A stretch of DNA of 64,000 nt from the NCBI RefSeq assembly GCF_900112235.1, contig NZ_FOLH01000001.1, positions 124,001 through 188,000 of the forward strand, in the 5' to 3' direction. Under the pieces are notes generated by a model. That model saw only the letters and a program-made list of their open reading frames with translations, did no database searches and was not told the DNA's origin. Shown piece by piece: positions 19,063 through 28,584 of this stretch; the stretch's first letter is position 1; each line of letters starts with the position of its first letter. The stretch comes from Marinospirillum celere (GTDB taxonomy: Bacteria > Pseudomonadota > Gammaproteobacteria > Pseudomonadales > Halomonadaceae). The position numbers and the translations under genes are program-made.

Positions 19063-22047
19063 TTATAAGTCGGTTATTAAACGCTGGCACAAATGCAGCG
19101 CTTGATCATAGTCGAAGTTATCCAGCGCACTGACCAATTCCAGCCAGGTTGCCTGGTATAGGCTGCCTTGAAAAGCCTGATCCATCTCCTGCAGCCAGGC
19201 CTCATCAATAAACTCACTTTGCCGTAGGGCTTCGCGCAAGTGCTCGAGCTGTTGAAACAAATCCGTGCTGGACTTTTGAGGACCGAACTGAACTGAACAG
19301 CTGTTCTGCGACGGTTGCTGACTTTCTTCCAGGTAAGCAGCGAGCTCAACCTGAAGTTGATCCAGCGCCTGCTGGAAAGTTTGGATAGCCTGGTGACTGG
19401 GTGCCTGCTGTTTCTTCAGCAAGGCATCCAGATGAGTAGCCTGCTCGGCCAGGGGTGGCAGGCTGAGGTTGCCAGCCACGCCTTTTAAACTGTGGGCCAG
19501 TTTCTGGGCCGTTAAAAAGTCTTCGGGTGAACTCTGGTCATTCAAGTCTTGAAGCTGATCGACCAAAGGCCGGTAGTCTTTTTCCAGTTGCTCGGCAAAC
19601 TGGCTGAGCAGGCGTGAGTAGAGCGCCTGATTACCACCCAATAAGGCCAGGCCTGCGCCAGGGTCAATATTTTGCCAATGAGAAGGCCATTGGGATTTAT
19701 CTGTAGTTGGCTTCATGGGTGCATCCAGCTGCATATATTGCTTAACCACCTGGTACAAGGCCGGTGTTTCGATTGGCTTGGCCAGGTGGCCATTCATGCC
19801 TGCATCCAGAGCTTTTTGCTTGTCTTCGGCTAGGGCTGCAGCGGTTAAAGCGATGATGGGCGTGATGTTGTTGCGAGTACGCAGCGCCCGGGTGGCTGCA
19901 TAACCATCCATGACGGGCATTTGAATATCCATCAGAATCAAGTCGAAGCTCTGAGCAGAAGCTGCTGCAACTGCTTCTTCACCATTTTCGACCAGAGTGA
20001 CCTCCAGTCCCATGCCTTGCAACTGGGCCTGGGCAACTTCCTGGTTGATTGCATTGTCTTCAGCCAGGAGAACACGACCATGGATGGAAGCCAATTTTTC
20101 TGCAGTGAAGGAGAGGCTTTCACTGAGCGTGGCTTGCTCAGCAAGGGTGCAGGGCACCAGGGGTAACTCAAAGTTAAAGCAGGAGCCTTGATTAAGTTGG
20201 CTTTGCAAATAAATACCCTGTCCACCCAGGGCTTCTACTAGCCGTTGACTGATGATTAAGCCTAACCCTGTGCCGCCATGTTGACGAGCGATAGAACTGT
20301 CAGCCTGGGAAAAAGCCTGAAACAGTTTTTTCTGCTGTTCCTGGCTGATACCCATGCCGGTATCTTCAACAACAAAAGTGACCCAGTGCGTTTGATTTGG
20401 ATCGCTTTGTTTTAAACCCAGTGTAACGCGTACCTCACCCTGCGCAGTGAACTTGATGGCATTACCCAAAAGATTGGTAAGAATCTGCCGGATTCGCAAG
20501 GCGTCACCATGATAGGCCTGGGCTACTTCGTCAGTAACCTCTAGGTACAGGCGTAAACCCTTGTCGGAAGCTGGCTGGGCAAAGAGACTATGCAGTTCAT
20601 CCAGTAACTGGGGCAGAAAGAAAGGCTGGGGGTCAATGAGTAGCTTGCCCGCTTCGATCTTGGAGAAATCCAGAATATCGTTAAGGATGCCCAACAATAA
20701 GCGCCCGGACTGATTGATCTTGCGTAGTTGATCGCGCAGGCGAGTAGGATCTTTTTCGCGGGCACCCAGTTCACTGAGGCCGATAATGCCATTCATGGGG
20801 GTGCGGATTTCATGGCTCATGTTGGCCAGAAAATCCGATTTAGTCTGGCTGGCTAAATCGGCTTCACGCCTGGCCTTTTCAAGTGCCGCCTCAGTTTCTT
20901 TAATGCGAGTGATGTTGAAGTGAGTGCCCATCATGAATTTGGGCTGGCCCGATTCCGTGTAATTGGTCACCTTGCCTCGGCCTTGTATCCAGGTCCAGTC
21001 ACCCTGTTTGTTCTTAAGCCGAAATTGCGCTTCAAAACTTTGCTGCTGAGCCATCTGCTGCTCAATAACTGCGAAAGTTTGTTCACGATCATCTTTGTGT
21101 ATCAGCTCTTGAAACGCCTCCAGGCTCATGGGGAATTCATGCGGCTGATAACCTAGCTGGATGAAGGCCTCATCAGACCAGTTCATTTCGTTGGTGAGCA
21201 GATCCCAACTCCAGAGCCCAGTATCGGTAGCTTCCATGGTCAGTCGGAAACGAGCTTCGGTTTCCTCCAGGCGAAGCTGCTGGGTTTTGGCATCGGTAAA
21301 ATCGGTAATATAGCCATGCCAGAGGGTGGAGCCATCACTCAGGCGTTCCGGCTGTGCTTGGCCCTGCAACCAGCGCTCTCCCTTGCCCGGTAAAAACACC
21401 CTGTACTCGGCACTCCAGGTGGAGAGTTCTTGAGCAGACTCTTCAATGCTGGCAGCAATTTTCGGCAGATCGTCCGGGTGTACAACACTAAAAACCGGAG
21501 TAGCATCCTCACTCACATCAGAAGGCTTAACGCCATACACTTTTTCTAAAGAAGGGGTGGCAAAAGGAAAGTTGCTGCTACCATCAGGGTAAAGACGGTA
21601 TTGATAGAGTACTCCTGGCACGTTGGCAGCCAGGCGGTTAATATTGGTTTTCAGTTCATAGTCTTCGGTAACATCGGTATGGGTGCCGACCACACGCAAC
21701 GGGCGACCGTCTTGATTCCAGGAAAAGACCTTGCCACGATCTAAAATCCACTTGTAACTACCGTCCTTACAGCGAACCCGGTGGGTGTTCTCATAAAGCG
21801 GTGTTTGCCCAGAAAAATGCCGTTCAAGATTAGCATAGGCAGCGTCCTTGTCTTCCGGGTGAATGCGCGAGTCCCACTCATCCAGCGAATCACCCACCTC
21901 ATCTTCAGCATACCCCAGCATGGACTTCCAGGTTGGCGAGAAGTAAACCTTGTTGGTTTCGGCATTCCAGTCCCAGACCCCGGTTTGCGTGCCTTCCAAT
22001 ACAGCATGCCAGAGGTGTTCATTTTTCTGATCTGGGTTTGTATGCAT
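19063..22047 (-). CDS. Soluble PAS-rich hybrid histidine kinase with receiver and HPt
   Basis: This 994-residue protein lacks membrane segments. Three PAS domains (about 10-130, 140-255, 265-385) each end with the PAC-like return strand. They are followed by HisKA ([10 protein letters not shown], His412), HATPase ([18 protein letters not shown]), a receiver ([10 protein letters not shown]) and a C-terminal HPt domain with [11 protein letters not shown]. It can run an internal His-Asp-His relay, and its HPt could feed the receivers of the next kinase. It sits 24 bp downstream of a chemoreceptor gene and just upstream of the Cache kinase. Confidence 0.92.
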   Translation of the reverse strand: MHTNPDQKNEHLWHAVLEGTQTGVWDWNAETNKVYFSPTWKSMLGYAEDEVGDSLDEWDSRIHPEDKDAAYANLERHFSGQTPLYENTHRVRCKDGSYKWILDRGKVFSWNQDGRPLRVVGTHTDVTEDYELKTNINRLAANVPGVLYQYRLYPDGSSNFPFATPSLEKVYGVKPSDVSEDATPVFSVVHPDDLPKIAASIEESAQELSTWSAEYRVFLPGKGERWLQGQAQPERLSDGSTLWHGYITDFTDAKTQQLRLEETEARFRLTMEATDTGLWSWDLLTNEMNWSDEAFIQLGYQPHEFPMSLEAFQELIHKDDREQTFAVIEQQMAQQQSFEAQFRLKNKQGDWTWIQGRGKVTNYTESGQPKFMMGTHFNITRIKETEAALEKARREADLASQTKSDFLANMSHEIRTPMNGIIGLSELGAREKDPTRLRDQLRKINQSGRLLLGILNDILDFSKIEAGKLLIDPQPFFLPQLLDELHSLFAQPASDKGLRLYLEVTDEVAQAYHGDALRIRQILTNLLGNAIKFTAQGEVRVTLGLKQSDPNQTHWVTFVVEDTGMGISQEQQKKLFQAFSQADSSIARQHGGTGLGLIISQRLVEALGGQGIYLQSQLNQGSCFNFELPLVPCTLAEQATLSESLSFTAEKLASIHGRVLLAEDNAINQEVAQAQLQGMGLEVTLVENGEEAVAAASAQSFDLILMDIQMPVMDGYAATRALRTRNNITPIIALTAAALAEDKQKALDAGMNGHLAKPIETPALYQVVKQYMQLDAPMKPTTDKSQWPSHWQNIDPGAGLALLGGNQALYSRLLSQFAEQLEKDYRPLVDQLQDLNDQSSPEDFLTAQKLAHSLKGVAGNLSLPPLAEQATHLDALLKKQQAPSHQAIQTFQQALDQLQVELAAYLEESQQPSQNSCSVQFGPQKSSTDLFQQLEHLREALRQSEFIDEAWLQEMDQAFQGSLYQATWLELVSALDNFDYDQALHLCQRLITDL

Positions 22048-22070
22048 TTGTTTCTCTTCTAATGATGGCT

Positions 22071-23162
22071 CTATCCCTGAACAATATCCTGTTCGAGCTG
22101 ATCAAGGCACTGAACAACTTGCTGACTGGCATCCTCCATAGCTTCTAAAGCGGCTGCCATGGCTTCAAAGTCACCGTAACCACCGGCTTCCAAAGCTTGG
22201 TTGCCATAGGTATGGACGGCCTTGTGAGGCACATCCATATCCTGGAAGCTTTGCAGGTGTTGATATTTACGCGATCCATAGCCTTCAAAATACCATTTGC
22301 CCAAGCGACAGTTGCAGTGATCAACCATCAGTTCACTAAAGCGTTGTTGATAAATGCGTTGGTAAACCTCATTTTTCCAAACGGCATGATCCAGCTTTAC
22401 AGTATTTAAAAAAGAAATGGTTGTGGTCTCATAGATCACTCTTTGCATGTGTTCAGAGCGACGAATGACTTCTCCAACCATGGCATCAATTTGATTGGAT
22501 GAAGATGAAACTTCTTCTGCGCCGAGCAGGTTACCATCGACGCTCTTTTTTATATGAGTGGCCTGAGAAACAATGTCTGAAACCAAATGGTCAATTTGTT
22601 CACTGGCTTCTTTTGCCTTGTTAGCCAGTTGACGAACCTCGTCGGCAACAACTGCAAAGCCGCGGCCATGTTCGCCTGCTCGAGCTGCTTCAATAGCTGC
22701 ATTGAGTGATAAGAGGTTGGTCTGGTCAGAAATTTCCTGAATACTAGAAATTAACTGCCCGATGCTCTGAGCGGTAGCTTCAAGCTTTTCTGCTTCATGT
22801 GAACTGCTGCTTGCTTGCTGTTTGATGCTTTCCGAACGGGTTTCAAGTTTACTAACTGCAGCACGTGTCTGAGAAAAAACATCGTCCAACAATTTTAGTG
22901 CTTTTCGCTCTTCAACTAGAGCTGCCGAGCTGGCCGCCATGCCCTCGCGAATTGTTTGCAGCATCACGCCGCCTCTTAAAGAAGTTGCCATACCTTGGGC
23001 TTGGCCGTGCTTTTGAGATTCCGCTTTCAGTGTCTGTAGCTCAGCATCTCTGGCTTGCAAGAGGTGATCCTTTTCAGCTAATTGCGCTTGGTATTCCTTG
23101 ATCTGGCTATCCATCTGAGCCTTTAGCTCTCGCACTTGTTGTTTTAAGTGGGCGTTGAACAT
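22071..23162 (-). CDS. Soluble chemoreceptor with CZB zinc-binding domain
   Basis: The 363-residue methyl-accepting protein starts with a coiled coil (about 1-45) and has no membrane helix. The signalling hairpin tip is seen as [20 protein letters not shown] with [10 protein letters not shown]. The C-terminal CZB domain (about 255-360) shows the ligand pattern [23 protein letters not shown] and PHKAVH, which in characterised proteins binds zinc and senses oxidants such as hypochlorite. It heads the operon containing the two hybrid kinases. A ribosome site AAAGGA precedes the ATG. Confidence 0.92.
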   Translation of the reverse strand: MFNAHLKQQVRELKAQMDSQIKEYQAQLAEKDHLLQARDAELQTLKAESQKHGQAQGMATSLRGGVMLQTIREGMAASSAALVEERKALKLLDDVFSQTRAAVSKLETRSESIKQQASSSSHEAEKLEATAQSIGQLISSIQEISDQTNLLSLNAAIEAARAGEHGRGFAVVADEVRQLANKAKEASEQIDHLVSDIVSQATHIKKSVDGNLLGAEEVSSSSNQIDAMVGEVIRRSEHMQRVIYETTTISFLNTVKLDHAVWKNEVYQRIYQQRFSELMVDHCNCRLGKWYFEGYGSRKYQHLQSFQDMDVPHKAVHTYGNQALEAGGYGDFEAMAAALEAMEDASQQVVQCLDQLEQDIVQG

Positions 23163-23442
23163 GGAAAACTAATCCTTTTGATGTTGTTTGCGTTTTTAAT
23201 CAAAGCTTGAATTTCTGAACTATCTTTTCAAGCGGTTAGGCTCACTTCGCCAGAGAACAATGCTAATTCGTTAGCCGCTAGCGAAGGGGAAAGTTACGGA
23301 ACACCTGGAGCTTTTTGGTCAGCTATTTTTGCACCATAGTAAGGCATTAAGTAGCTTAAAGAAATACCAATGTATATGAATGTAATAAAGTGTTAACGGA
23401 TTCGGATTCTGCGTTCATGCAGTGAGTATCTAATTTGAAGGC

Positions 23443-23636
23443 AAGGGTAAAGAAACAGCCTTGCCCGATGGCGCCTGAGCTCCTCCGGGTGTGCAAAGTC
23501 GAATCGTTCGTTGGGTTTGCTAGTTCAAAATCTGGTTCTTGAAATTTTTATTATGAAAAAGCAGCCGCTGTCGTCAACCCTCCTGCACTGATTTCCTGGT
23601 GTGCTTAGATGCCTGCGGCGGTGGGACTCTTTACCG
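23443..23636 (+). ncRNA. ssrS: Candidate 6S RNA
   Basis: This ~194-nt stretch can fold as a long rod with a large central bubble, the 6S architecture. The closing helix is GGTAAAGA (23446-23453) with TCTTTACC (23628-23635). Inner helices are TTGCC/GGCGG and GGC/GCC, then a bubble containing CCTGAGC on the 5' side. Beyond it are CCGGG/CCTGG, GTGCA/TGCAC and GGGTT/AACCC, all nested. The 3' side contains GCCTGCGGCGG, as in the 3' arm of E. coli 6S RNA. 6S RNA sequesters sigma-70 holoenzyme in stationary phase. The genomic context is not the usual zapA-fau one, so the call is provisional. The rest of the 511-bp gap (23163-23673) shows nothing recognisable. Confidence 0.5.
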
Positions 23637-23673
23637 AGCTCATGAGCCACAATTTAAGTTGTAAGTAAGTTTG

Positions 23674-23940
23674 TCAGCGCTGTTTGTACTGGGTAGGGCA
23701 GTAGCCGCGACTTACTTCAGGACTACGAAGTTGAAGGTGTTTAGTGGCTCGGCCTGAAACGCGCTTGCGCCAGAGCTTAAAACTGCCAGGTTTAAGTGAT
23801 TGGCGCATGAAGACTCGAACTTCTTTCTCGTTCAAGCCGAACTGCTCTTTTATAGCCTCAAAGGGTGTCCTATCTTCCCAGGCCATTTCAATAATTCGCG
23901 AACGTTCAGCTTCTGATAGGGTGGCTTTTTTAAAAGACAT
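23674..23940 (-). CDS. TIGR03643 (DUF2805) family protein
   Basis: This 88-residue basic protein begins MSFKKATLSEAERSRIIEMAWEDRTPFEAI and contains EKEVRVFMRQSLKPGSFKLWRKRV, the signature of the TIGR03643 family. A helix-turn-helix-like N-terminal half is plausible. Its biochemical role is not established; the family is repeatedly encoded beside photolyase/cryptochrome genes, as here. It is 35 bp downstream of the ABC1 kinase-like gene on the same strand. Confidence 0.85.
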   Translation of the reverse strand: MSFKKATLSEAERSRIIEMAWEDRTPFEAIKEQFGLNEKEVRVFMRQSLKPGSFKLWRKRVSGRATKHLQLRSPEVSRGYCPTQYKQR

Positions 23941-23975
23941 ACTGTGCTCTTGATGTTAGAAAGTTGGCTAAAGCT

Positions 23976-25292
23976 CTAGTACTCAAGATAAGGCTCAGCA
24001 ATTGCAGTGATATCCAATTTAACCCCTAGACGTTGTGCGAGTAAGAAAAGGCCAGCTAGCTTTCTGTGTAAAAGAAGAGCTTCGATGGGCGGTGCGTGCC
24101 AGTAATTTTGTTCGAAGCTAAGCTTTAGGCTGGCTTCTCTGAGCCGATCTGGAAGATTTGATGCTCCAAAGTCATAAAGTCCTGGCTGCGTAAGTGGTTC
24201 CGTAGCTAGATAAAATAGCTGTATAACCGAGGCCTTTTGGTTAGCTGTAGTATCGCTAGCAAAGTAGCCAAGGAGATGGGCTGCATGGCAGATGGCTGGC
24301 TCGTCTTTACTAAGGGCAGCTTTAAGTAGGTCGCGATATGCGATTGTAATCGGTTCAGGGTAGCGGTGCGCAGCTCCAAAGTCGATCAGACCCAGGCGCT
24401 GTGTTTCTGAATCAATAAGAAAGTTGGCGTAGTTAGGGTCAGTTTGGACATGTTTAAATTCGAAGAGCTCGCGGAAAAAAAGCTCGAAGAGGGCCCGAAC
24501 CCAACGCTGGCGTTCTTCAGGATAACTGTTTTCAAGCTGCTCGATGGGGCTGCCCTGCAAAAAGCTCATAGCAAGAATGTTGCTCTTGCTCAATTCATAG
24601 TTTACTTCAGGTAGAATGAAATGATTTGTTTCGCTCAGAAGCTGCTTAAAAGTCTCCAATTGTTCGGCTTCATGCTGGTAGTCAGTTTCCAGCGTTAACT
24701 GAGCCTTGGCTTCCTTAAGCAGGGAACCAATATCCAGCTTTTCGGGTAAAAGACGGCTCCAACGCAACAAAGCTGCCACATTATCCAGATCACTTTCAAT
24801 GCTTTGGATGACACCTGGGTACTGCACTTTGATTGCAAGGCACTGCCCATTTTTGGTTACGGCTTTATGCACTTGACCAATGGAAGCAGAGGCAAGAGGT
24901 TGATAACTGAAGAGCTTAAATTCTCTATGCCAATTCTTGCCCCAAGCCTGGGTAAGAACGGGCTCAAGTTGTGAGAGAGGCATGGAATGAGCGTCGTTAC
25001 GCAGTCGAGCTAGAAGCTGAGCCAGTTCGGGCGGCATTAGATGCCCTGCATCCATAGACAATAATTGACCTAGCTTCATGGCAGCGCCGCGCATTTGTGA
25101 CAAACGGTTACTGAGCCGAGACAGGTTGGCAGGTGTCAATGCCTGTTGCTGTAAGTCCCAGCTTTCACCCCTTCGCCAACGTCTTACCCCTTCGGTGACA
25201 ATACTCCCAGCCATGCCGCCAGCCAAGCGACCAAGTTGGCTCATGCGGCTTAAGCGGCCAGAGTTTAGGCGACTCATAGGGCGGTTGGTCAT
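23976..25292 (-). CDS. ABC1/UbiB (AarF) family atypical kinase
   Basis: The 438-residue protein starts at ATG 25292, which has GGAG 7 nt upstream; a TTG at 25337 is in frame but lacks one. It contains the KxGQ signature (AAMKLGQLLSMD), the alanine-rich nucleotide loop ASASIGQVHKA, a lysine in AIKVQYPGV, TDPNYANF in place of the usual DPHPGN, and the metal-binding LIDFGA. Relatives support ubiquinone synthesis, but this gene is located among photolyase-associated genes and lacks neighbouring ubi genes. A dedicated role in that cluster is possible. Confidence 0.88.
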   Translation of the reverse strand: MTNRPMSRLNSGRLSRMSQLGRLAGGMAGSIVTEGVRRWRRGESWDLQQQALTPANLSRLSNRLSQMRGAAMKLGQLLSMDAGHLMPPELAQLLARLRNDAHSMPLSQLEPVLTQAWGKNWHREFKLFSYQPLASASIGQVHKAVTKNGQCLAIKVQYPGVIQSIESDLDNVAALLRWSRLLPEKLDIGSLLKEAKAQLTLETDYQHEAEQLETFKQLLSETNHFILPEVNYELSKSNILAMSFLQGSPIEQLENSYPEERQRWVRALFELFFRELFEFKHVQTDPNYANFLIDSETQRLGLIDFGAAHRYPEPITIAYRDLLKAALSKDEPAICHAAHLLGYFASDTTANQKASVIQLFYLATEPLTQPGLYDFGASNLPDRLREASLKLSFEQNYWHAPPIEALLLHRKLAGLFLLAQRLGVKLDITAIAEPYLEY

Positions 25293-25361
25293 TTTTAAAC
25301 TCCATACTTGGCAAGGGTGGTTGGTTCTTTTACTCAATGTGAGTGGGCTATCTATTGATAT

Positions 25362-26888
25362 CTACAGCTGATTAATCTTGCTCAAATAGGCCTCTGCGGT
25401 TTCCAAAATCAGGCTTTGTTGTTCAGAAGACATTTTTCGCCAGCTGGCATAGGGAAATTTCATGCGTGGGTTGGTCTGCAACTCAGCCTGATGACGCTGT
25501 AGAAAGTGCCAGTAGAGGCTATTAAAAGGACAGGACTTAGGGCCGGTTTTTTCATTCACCTTGTAATGACAGGCCTTGCAGTGATCGCCCATTTTGTTGA
25601 TGTAGTTGCCAGAAGCAGCATAGGGTTTACTGGCCATCAAGCCGCCATCGGCATATTGACTCATTCCCCGAGTATTAGGCAGCTCCACCCATTCAATGGC
25701 ATCAATATAAATACCCAGATACCAGGCATCAACCTGCTCTGGGTCCAGCCCCGCCAATAATGCAAAGTTACCGGTCACCATTAGACGTTGAATGTGATGG
25801 GCATAGGCAAACTCCAAAGATTGATCGATTGCCTGGCGCATACAAGCCATCTGCGTTTGCCCGTCCCAGAAAAAACTCGGTAAATCCCGGTTTGCCTGTA
25901 GATGGTTCAGCTGACCGTAATCCGGCATTTTTTCCCAGTAGAGCGCACGTACAAATTCGCGCCAACCGAGGATTTGACGAATAAAGCCCTCAACCTGCGC
26001 CAAAGTAATCTGCTGCGAGTTGGCTTGCCAGTGTTCTTCAGCTGAACGAATCACTTCCAGCGGATGCAGCATTTTAGTGTTTAAAGCAAAAGAGATGCGG
26101 CTGTGATAAAGGCTCCAGCATCGGCCAGTTAGTGCATCCTGATAGCGTCCAAAGTTAGGCAGGAGGCGTTGCAGGAAGTCGTCCAAAAGTATTAGCGACT
26201 CACTGCGTGTCACCGGCCAGATAAAGGTTTCTGCATCAATGCTACCCAGTGTTTTTAGGGCATGCCGCTGAATACGCTCGACAATGGGCTCGACATTGTG
26301 AGCAAACAGTAAGGGTTCGGGTGGCTGTAAGTCCTTGGGTAAGGCTTGGCGGTTGTCCTGATCATAATTCCACTGACCGCCCAGTGGCTGATGATCAGCA
26401 TCCATTAACACCTGGTACTTTTTGCGTAGCTGCCGGTAAAAGTATTCCATGCGATGGTTGGGATACTCCTGCCAGGCATTTCTGCTGGTCAGAAAGTGCT
26501 CACTATCAACAGCCTGTACCGCTGCATTAAGCTGCTGGGCCAGTTGCTTCAGCTGTTGATCGAGGCGGTACTCATCCGGCAGCTGATACTCAAACACGCT
26601 GGCCTGGTGCTCAGCCATTTTAGCCTGGATAAGTGCAGGCAAGTCCTGATAAGCTTGAGTCGCATCCAGAGTCAAGTAATCGACTTGATGCCCAGCTTCC
26701 TGCAACTCCCTTACAAATTCCTGCATCGCAAGAAAAAAACCAACCAGCTTTTGGATATGATGAACAACATAACCCGCTTCCTGATGCAACTCAGCAATCA
26801 GGTAAACGACATCCTGGTTTTGTTGTTGAAACCAGGAATGGTTCAAATTCAGCTGGTCACCTAAAAGCAACCGAAGATTTTTAGCCAT
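25362..26888 (-). CDS. FeS-type bacterial photolyase/cryptochrome (PhrB-like, (6-4) class)
   Basis: The 508-residue protein starts at ATG 26888 with MAKNLRLLLGDQLN, the typical start of the deoxyribodipyrimidine photolyase-related family. It lacks the antenna domain of classical photolyases. It has a C-terminal FAD-binding helical region (TGNFALLAG, WVELPNTRGMSQYADGG) and cysteines at ACMRQ, HCKAC and CPFNS, which in characterised members hold a 4Fe-4S cluster. It probably repairs (6-4) photoproducts using blue light. The start codon overlaps the stop of the upstream DUF2256 gene, so the two are coupled. Confidence 0.92.
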   Translation of the reverse strand: MAKNLRLLLGDQLNLNHSWFQQQNQDVVYLIAELHQEAGYVVHHIQKLVGFFLAMQEFVRELQEAGHQVDYLTLDATQAYQDLPALIQAKMAEHQASVFEYQLPDEYRLDQQLKQLAQQLNAAVQAVDSEHFLTSRNAWQEYPNHRMEYFYRQLRKKYQVLMDADHQPLGGQWNYDQDNRQALPKDLQPPEPLLFAHNVEPIVERIQRHALKTLGSIDAETFIWPVTRSESLILLDDFLQRLLPNFGRYQDALTGRCWSLYHSRISFALNTKMLHPLEVIRSAEEHWQANSQQITLAQVEGFIRQILGWREFVRALYWEKMPDYGQLNHLQANRDLPSFFWDGQTQMACMRQAIDQSLEFAYAHHIQRLMVTGNFALLAGLDPEQVDAWYLGIYIDAIEWVELPNTRGMSQYADGGLMASKPYAASGNYINKMGDHCKACHYKVNEKTGPKSCPFNSLYWHFLQRHQAELQTNPRMKFPYASWRKMSSEQQSLILETAEAYLSKINQL

Positions 26889-27045
26889 TAGTTTCTGCCT
26901 CTTGGTCGCAAGCACGCGCTTTGCCACGACAGGCTTTGCTGCAGTAGATGACTGCTTCCCAGTTGTTGCGCCATTTCTTGCGCCATGCAAAAGGTCGCTT
27001 ACAGATCGGACAAACTTTTTCAGGTAAAAAAAGCTTTTTGTGCAT
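26881..27045 (-). CDS. DUF2256 small zinc-ribbon protein
   Basis: This 54-codon gene overlaps the photolyase start by 8 bp. The protein begins MHKKLFLPEKVCPICKRPF, continues AWRKKWRNNWE and ends with YCSKACR, matching DUF2256 with two CxxC/CxxxC cysteine pairs likely to bind zinc. The family is a well-known neighbour of FeS photolyase genes, but its function is unknown. The ATG at 27045 is divergent from the Cho-like gene. Confidence 0.9.
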   Translation of the reverse strand: MHKKLFLPEKVCPICKRPFAWRKKWRNNWEAVIYCSKACRGKARACDQEAETNG

Positions 27046-27062
27046 GGCGACTCATTCTATTT

Positions 27063-27095
27063 TATTGTTACAGTATCGATACGATACTTATACCA
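27063..27095. promoter_or_regulatory. Divergent regulatory region with shared photolyase-cluster element
   Basis: Between the divergent starts at 27045 and 27115 lies the palindrome GTATCGATAC (27073-27082), followed by another GATAC. Read toward the DUF2256 gene it contains GATACTGTA. The same 9-mer lies upstream of the DASH cryptochrome (40758-40766), suggesting a shared operator. This is inference from sequence. Confidence 0.4.
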
Positions 27096-27114
27096 TAACG
27101 ATGAGCAACTAGCT

Positions 27115-28584
27115 ATGTCTGCTTCTAAATCCTTACCTTGTTCAACACTTCCTAAAATGGTTTTACTGTATTTGACAACAACAGGCCCGACGCTTTTGAA
27201 AGATCAAATTCTGGAGGTAAGCTTGGCAAGCATTGAAAAAGGTCAAATGCAAGAGCATTGGTATAGAATTATCGAACCGGAAAGTTTGTCGTCCAGTAGC
27301 ATCTTTCAGTTGGGTATAACTACTAAAGATCTGGATCAAGCTATTTCCATTCAGCAGCTACAAAGCAAATTAGATGCTGTATGTGAAGACCAGTTAGTTG
27401 TTGGTTTCGGCCTTCGTGAGCAGTTAGCCTTTCTAAGAGCAGCGGGTATTCAGCTGAAGACAGGTCGAAGGCTTTGTCTGCAAAAAGCAGTCACCCAGTT
27501 GGAACCTAGCTGCTCAAAGAAGCAGGCTGGGCTTCTGGAATTGGCTGATTACCTAAAGCTTGTCGTTCTCCGTCCCTGGCGTGCACCTGATCGCCTGCTT
27601 ATACTCTGGCAGCTGTTTCTCCGCTGGCAGAAACAAATCAACCAACAGCTTCCTGACTTGCTGAAGCAACAATATCAGGAACGCTTACTTCCTGTTCGCC
27701 TTAAGCCTGAGCAACTAAATCGTTTACCGGATACTCCAGGCGTTTACTTGATGTATCCTGCGTCTGACTCTTTAGGCAAACCGCCACTGCCTCTTTATAT
27801 TGGGAAAAGCATTCACCTGCGAACAAGGGTTAAATCGCATTTCAGTGCAGACCAGCGTAGTAGTAAAGCTTTACGAATTGCTCAGAAGGTTCAGGCGCTT
27901 GACTGGGTAACTGCTGCCGGTGATTTGGGCGCTCAGTTGAAAGAAGCTCAGCTGATTAAGCAATTCCAACCATTGCTCAATAGACGGCTTAGACGACAAA
28001 AAAAGCTATTAACCTGGTGGCAACACAAGCCTGGCTCCCAGTTAAAGCTGGAGCCTCTTAACCTATGCCTAGGGTCGAAGCCTGGTCAAGCTTGGGGAAT
28101 CTTTACAACGGCACGTCAGGCAAGAAAGAAACTAGAAAAAGAGTTAGAAGTCAATCGGCTCTGTCCATCTCTTCTTGGTATGCAAGATCATCAAAACGGC
28201 CAAGCTTGTTTTAATTATCAATTGGGACGCTGTCAGGGTGCTTGTTGCGGTAAGGAATCCCAAGAGGAACATCAAAAACGATTGGAAGCCTGCTTAAAAG
28301 ACTGGCAATTCCATCACTGGCCTTGGAAAGGGGCGGTCTTGATTGAGGAAAAAGGTGCAGGTGGCAAGGAGTATCATTCAGTTAACTCTTGGCAGTACCT
28401 AGGCAGTGCGTCAACAGTAGTTCAAGCCTGGAAAAATTCTGAAGCCACGCCGGAGTTTTTTGATCCTGACACCTATCGTTTATTGAAAAGTGTCCTTCAG
28501 GACTTTTTTAAAGACGGTCTTTTAGGCCCAATGCAAAGCCAGGCTACTTGGCAAGGCAGTAGATTGAGGATATTAATTCACTAG
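27115..28584 (+). CDS. Cho-like GIY-YIG excinuclease with degenerate DnaQ exonuclease domain
   Basis: The protein has 489 residues from ATG 27115; a GTG at 27040 in frame would overlap the divergent gene. The N terminus (about 10-140) resembles DnaQ-type 3'-5' exonucleases, but motif I reads YLTTTG where active enzymes have D-x-E-T-T-G, so catalysis is doubtful. A GIY-YIG nuclease domain follows: TPGVYLMYP and PLYIGKSIHLRTRVKSHF (about 205-275). A UvrC/Cho-like cysteine region CFNYQLGRCQGACCG comes near 370. It likely incises DNA in nucleotide excision repair. Divergence from a photolyase operon fits a UV-damage theme. Confidence 0.85.
   Translation: MSASKSLPCSTLPKMVLLYLTTTGPTLLKDQILEVSLASIEKGQMQEHWYRIIEPESLSSSSIFQLGITTKDLDQAISIQQLQSKLDAVCEDQLVVGFGLREQLAFLRAAGIQLKTGRRLCLQKAVTQLEPSCSKKQAGLLELADYLKLVVLRPWRAPDRLLILWQLFLRWQKQINQQLPDLLKQQYQERLLPVRLKPEQLNRLPDTPGVYLMYPASDSLGKPPLPLYIGKSIHLRTRVKSHFSADQRSSKALRIAQKVQALDWVTAAGDLGAQLKEAQLIKQFQPLLNRRLRRQKKLLTWWQHKPGSQLKLEPLNLCLGSKPGQAWGIFTTARQARKKLEKELEVNRLCPSLLGMQDHQNGQACFNYQLGRCQGACCGKESQEEHQKRLEACLKDWQFHHWPWKGAVLIEEKGAGGKEYHSVNSWQYLGSASTVVQAWKNSEATPEFFDPDTYRLLKSVLQDFFKDGLLGPMQSQATWQGSRLRILIH

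Noticed and set aside
23163-23673. Cyclic-di-GMP riboswitch ahead of the chemoreceptor gene
   Set aside because: Considered because of the regional cyclic-di-GMP theme, but no class I or II aptamer core could be matched on either strand.
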